DNA of 7,809 bases from Inquilinus sp. (GTDB lineage Bacteria; Pseudomonadota; Alphaproteobacteria; DSM-16000; Inquilinaceae). Position numbers and translations under genes: made by a program. Below the pieces are notes generated by a model. It was not told the DNA's origin, made no database searches, and worked only from the letters and a program-made list of their open reading frames with translations. This document shows positions 5,868-7,809 of the stretch, piece after piece. Position 1 is the stretch's first letter. Every line of letters begins with the position of its first letter. The stretch covers positions 1-7,809 of the forward strand of contig JABDIP010000303.1 of assembly GCA_013003675.1 (NCBI GenBank). Reading direction: 5' to 3'.

Positions 5868-7160
5868 TCAGAAATCCCCCAAATTCTCGCGGAACCAGCC
5901 GCCCAGGCGGTGCCACAGCCCATGCCCCGGCTCCGCCACGTCGCCGCCCGCCATCACGCCCGCCAGCACCGGATCGGTGCGATGACGGGCGGCCAGCGTC
6001 AGCAGCCCGGCAGCCGTAGCGAAGGCCGGCCCGCCGGTTGCCTCGGCCAGCCCCTCGATGCCGATCGGCCGGCCCAGGCGGACCTGCTTGTCGAGGATCA
6101 TCTGCGCCAACTCGCGCACGCCGTGCAACTGGCTGCCGCCGCCCGCCAGCACGACGCGGCGGCCGGAGATCTTGTCGAAACCGCTATCCTCGAGCCGGCC
6201 GCGGACCATCTCGAAGACCTCCTCCAGCCGCGGCCGGATGATCCCGGTCAGCAGGCTCTTGGGCACGTGGTTGGCGCGGCTCGGCGGATCCTCGCCGACC
6301 TGCGGCGCGTCGATCAGCTCGCGGTCGTCCGACAGGCTGGGGATGGCGTGGCCGTGCAGCGTCTTCATCCGTTCCGCGTGCAGCAGCGGCGTCGTCAGGC
6401 CGCGGGCGACGTCGTTGGTCACGTGGCTGCCGCCGATCGGAATGCAGTCGGCGAAGACCAGCCGCCCCTCGGAGAAAACGCCGATCCCGGTGGTGCCGCC
6501 GCCCATGTCGATGATGGTGCAACCGAGGTCGCGCTCGTCCTCCACCAGGCAGGCGAGGCCGGCGGCATAGGGCGACGCGACGACGGCGTCGACCTCGAGG
6601 TGGCAGCGGTTGATGCAGGTCGTCAGGTTGCGCAGCGCCGCGGCGCCGGCCGAGATCACGTGCAGCTCGACGCCCAGATGATTGCCCAGCATGCCGCGCG
6701 GGTCGCGGATTCCGCGGCTACCGTCGATCGCATAGCCGACCGGGATGGTGTGGACGATCTCGCATTCCGCCGGCAGGCGCAGGCGGCCGTTGATTTTCGT
6801 GGCGCGGCGCAGGTCGGATTCGGAGACCGCATGGCCGGCGATCGGCAATTCGACGCCGACGATCTGCGACGAGAGGTGGCCGCCGACCACGTTGACCACG
6901 ACCTCGCGGATCTGCTCGCCGGCCATCTGCTCGGCCGACGACACCGCGTGGCCGATCGCCTTCTCGGCCGCCTCCATGTCGACCACGACGCCGCTGCGCA
7001 GGCCGCGGCTGATCTGATGGCCAATGCCGATCACCAGCGGCCGGCCCTCGTCGTCGGCGCGCGCGATGAAGCAGACGACCTTGGTGCTGCCGACATCCAG
7101 CGCGGCGATCAGCTCGCCGCGCGGCCGGGTCCGCATCCGTTTGACGCCGTTAAACCCCAT
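5868..7160 (-). CDS. ftsA: Cell division protein FtsA (actin-like FtsZ membrane anchor)
   Basis: FtsA is an actin-fold ATP-binding protein that tethers FtsZ filaments to the inner face of the cytoplasmic membrane and helps recruit later divisome proteins. The 430-residue product is close to the family norm of about 420. Actin-family motifs in order are phosphate-1 ALDVGSTKV (20-28), the 1C subdomain at roughly 95-175, phosphate-2 IIDMGGGTTGIGVF (216-229) and the adenosine motif VVLAGGGSQLHGV (336-348). The C-terminus, LWHRLGGWFRENLGDF (415-430), is an amphipathic membrane-targeting helix. The ATG at 7160 is the first start codon after an in-frame stop at 7208-7206, and GAGGG at 7168-7164 serves as a short-spaced Shine-Dalgarno. 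It lies 48 bp after ftsQ and 120 bp before ftsZ, the usual division block. Confidence 0.98.
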   Translation of the reverse strand: MGFNGVKRMRTRPRGELIAALDVGSTKVVCFIARADDEGRPLVIGIGHQISRGLRSGVVVDMEAAEKAIGHAVSSAEQMAGEQIREVVVNVVGGHLSSQIVGVELPIAGHAVSESDLRRATKINGRLRLPAECEIVHTIPVGYAIDGSRGIRDPRGMLGNHLGVELHVISAGAAALRNLTTCINRCHLEVDAVVASPYAAGLACLVEDERDLGCTIIDMGGGTTGIGVFSEGRLVFADCIPIGGSHVTNDVARGLTTPLLHAERMKTLHGHAIPSLSDDRELIDAPQVGEDPPSRANHVPKSLLTGIIRPRLEEVFEMVRGRLEDSGFDKISGRRVVLAGGGSQLHGVRELAQMILDKQVRLGRPIGIEGLAEATGGPAFATAAGLLTLAARHRTDPVLAGVMAGGDVAEPGHGLWHRLGGWFRENLGDF

Positions 7161-7209
7161 CTTCCCTCGCGGCCGCGTCGCGCCGGCCCGTTGCGGTGCG
7201 CGCTGTCAT
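7150..7209 (-). CDS. 19-codon mini-ORF bridging ftsQ and ftsA (possible translation relay)
   Basis: A 19-codon frame starts at an ATG whose A is the last base of the ftsQ stop codon (TGATG, 7211-7207). It ends at a TAA (7152-7150), 9 bases inside ftsA. The predicted peptide MTARTATGRRDAAAREDGV has no recognisable function and is rich in Arg and Ala, as expected of random GC-rich sequence. Its position would let ribosomes finishing ftsQ restart and stop beside the ftsA start, coupling the two genes. It may equally be chance. It is not in frame with ftsA. Confidence 0.2.
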   Translation of the reverse strand: MTARTATGRRDAAAREDGV

Positions 7210-7809
7210 CACGTGTCTTCCCCCGGCAACCGCCGGCGTTCGTTCGCCGCCGGCGTCACCTGGACCGCCAGGCGGTCCTCGAGACGCAAATCGATGGCCA
7301 GGATGTCGCGATCGAACAGACCGCTCTTCGCCTCCAGCTCCGACAGCCGTTGCAGCGCCGCGTCCAGCCCGTCCTCCGGCAGCCGCACGTCGATCCCGCT
7401 GTCGAGCCGCAGGTCCCAGCGCCGGCCGGACACCAGGATTGCCGCCTCGACGCGGTCGGCGACGGCCGGCACGCGGCCCAGCGAGGCGAGGAACGGTGCT
7501 GCGTATTCCGGCGCCGCCTCGCCGACGACCAGGGGCAGGGCGCCATAGGCCTGCAGGCCGTCCTCGGCGAGAACCACGCCGTCGCCGTCGATCACCCGCA
7601 GCTTTTGCTCTGACTGCCACAGCGCCAGCGGTTGGCGCTCCTCGATGCGCAGGAACAAGGTGTCGGGGAAGCGCCGCTCGACCACCACATTGCGAACCCA
7701 GCGCAGGGCGACGACCGCCTCCCGTGCCCGCTCGGGGTCGAAGGAGAGGATCGGACTGCCCGGCTCGATCGCCAGCGCCGCCAGCAATTCGTCGCGACCG
7801 GTCCGGTTG
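7209..7809 (-). CDS. ftsQ: Cell division protein FtsQ, 3' part (cut by window edge)
   Basis: FtsQ is a bitopic inner-membrane protein whose periplasmic part binds FtsB and FtsL and links early and late divisome proteins. The last 199 codons are present; the cytoplasmic tail, membrane segment and start of the POTRA domain lie outside the window. The frame enters as NRTGRDELLAALAIEPG, the alphaproteobacterial POTRA pattern. It continues through LRWVRNVVVERRFPDTLFLR and EERQPLALWQ, the conserved end of POTRA, then KLRVIDGDGVVLAEDG, the start of the beta domain. The rest is the variable C-terminal beta domain, ending ERRRLPGEDT. The stop at 7211-7209 overlaps a downstream ATG (TGATG), and ftsA begins 48 bases further on. 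The frame is open through base 7809, so no start can be assigned. Confidence 0.95.
   Translation of the reverse strand, partial: NRTGRDELLAALAIEPGSPILSFDPERAREAVVALRWVRNVVVERRFPDTLFLRIEERQPLALWQSEQKLRVIDGDGVVLAEDGLQAYGALPLVVGEAAPEYAAPFLASLGRVPAVADRVEAAILVSGRRWDLRLDSGIDVRLPEDGLDAALQRLSELEAKSGLFDRDILAIDLRLEDRLAVQVTPAANERRRLPGEDT

Noticed and set aside
5910..7613. 567-codon open frame on the plus strand opposite ftsA and ftsQ
   Set aside because: It lies antisense to clear FtsA and FtsQ coding sequence. Its translation is Asp/Arg/Gln/Ala-rich with no domain, as expected of the complementary frame of GC-rich codons.

Overview
The window is a GC-rich stretch of bacterial chromosome, almost certainly from an alphaproteobacterium. 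All recognised genes lie on the minus strand. In transcription order, from high to low coordinates, they are ftsQ (3' part) - ftsA - ftsZ - lpxC - bamD - recN - ligA (5' part). This order, running from the division end of the dcw cluster into lpxC, bamD, recN and ligA, is typical of Alphaproteobacteria. The FtsZ C-terminal peptide ending IPAFLRRQ after a very long Pro/Ala-rich linker points the same way. The high GC would suit a Rhodospirillales-like lineage, but I cannot fix the genus from sequence alone.

Layout: 7809-7209 is the end of ftsQ, 7160-5868 ftsA and 5747-4185 ftsZ, which is the divisome block. A 205-bp gap (3980-4184) follows. It holds an AT-rich inverted repeat containing an exact TTAA-N7-TTAA CtrA-type box, and then a textbook rho-independent terminator that ends the ftsZ message. 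lpxC (3979-3023, GTG start) is followed by a strong hairpin at 2953-2982. A tightly packed group then follows: bamD (2876-2046), recN (2029-359) and ligA (355 to beyond the window edge), with gaps of 16 and 3 bp.

How the genes work together: FtsQ is the periplasmic and membrane link of the divisome. FtsA anchors FtsZ filaments to the membrane by binding the FtsZ C-terminal peptide. LpxC commits UDP-acyl-GlcNAc to lipid A synthesis. BamD is the essential lipoprotein of the outer-membrane protein assembly machine. RecN and LigA act in DNA repair and replication. The window therefore joins cytokinesis, outer-membrane biogenesis and DNA maintenance.

I see no mobile element, tRNA or rRNA gene, CRISPR array or novel accessory system. 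The plus-strand long ORFs are codon-bias shadows. The most interesting signals are regulatory: the CtrA-like box inside a hairpin at the ftsZ 3' end, the hairpins that appear to isolate lpxC as its own transcription unit, and a 19-codon mini-ORF bridging ftsQ and ftsA. No gene-free stretch exceeds 300 bases.
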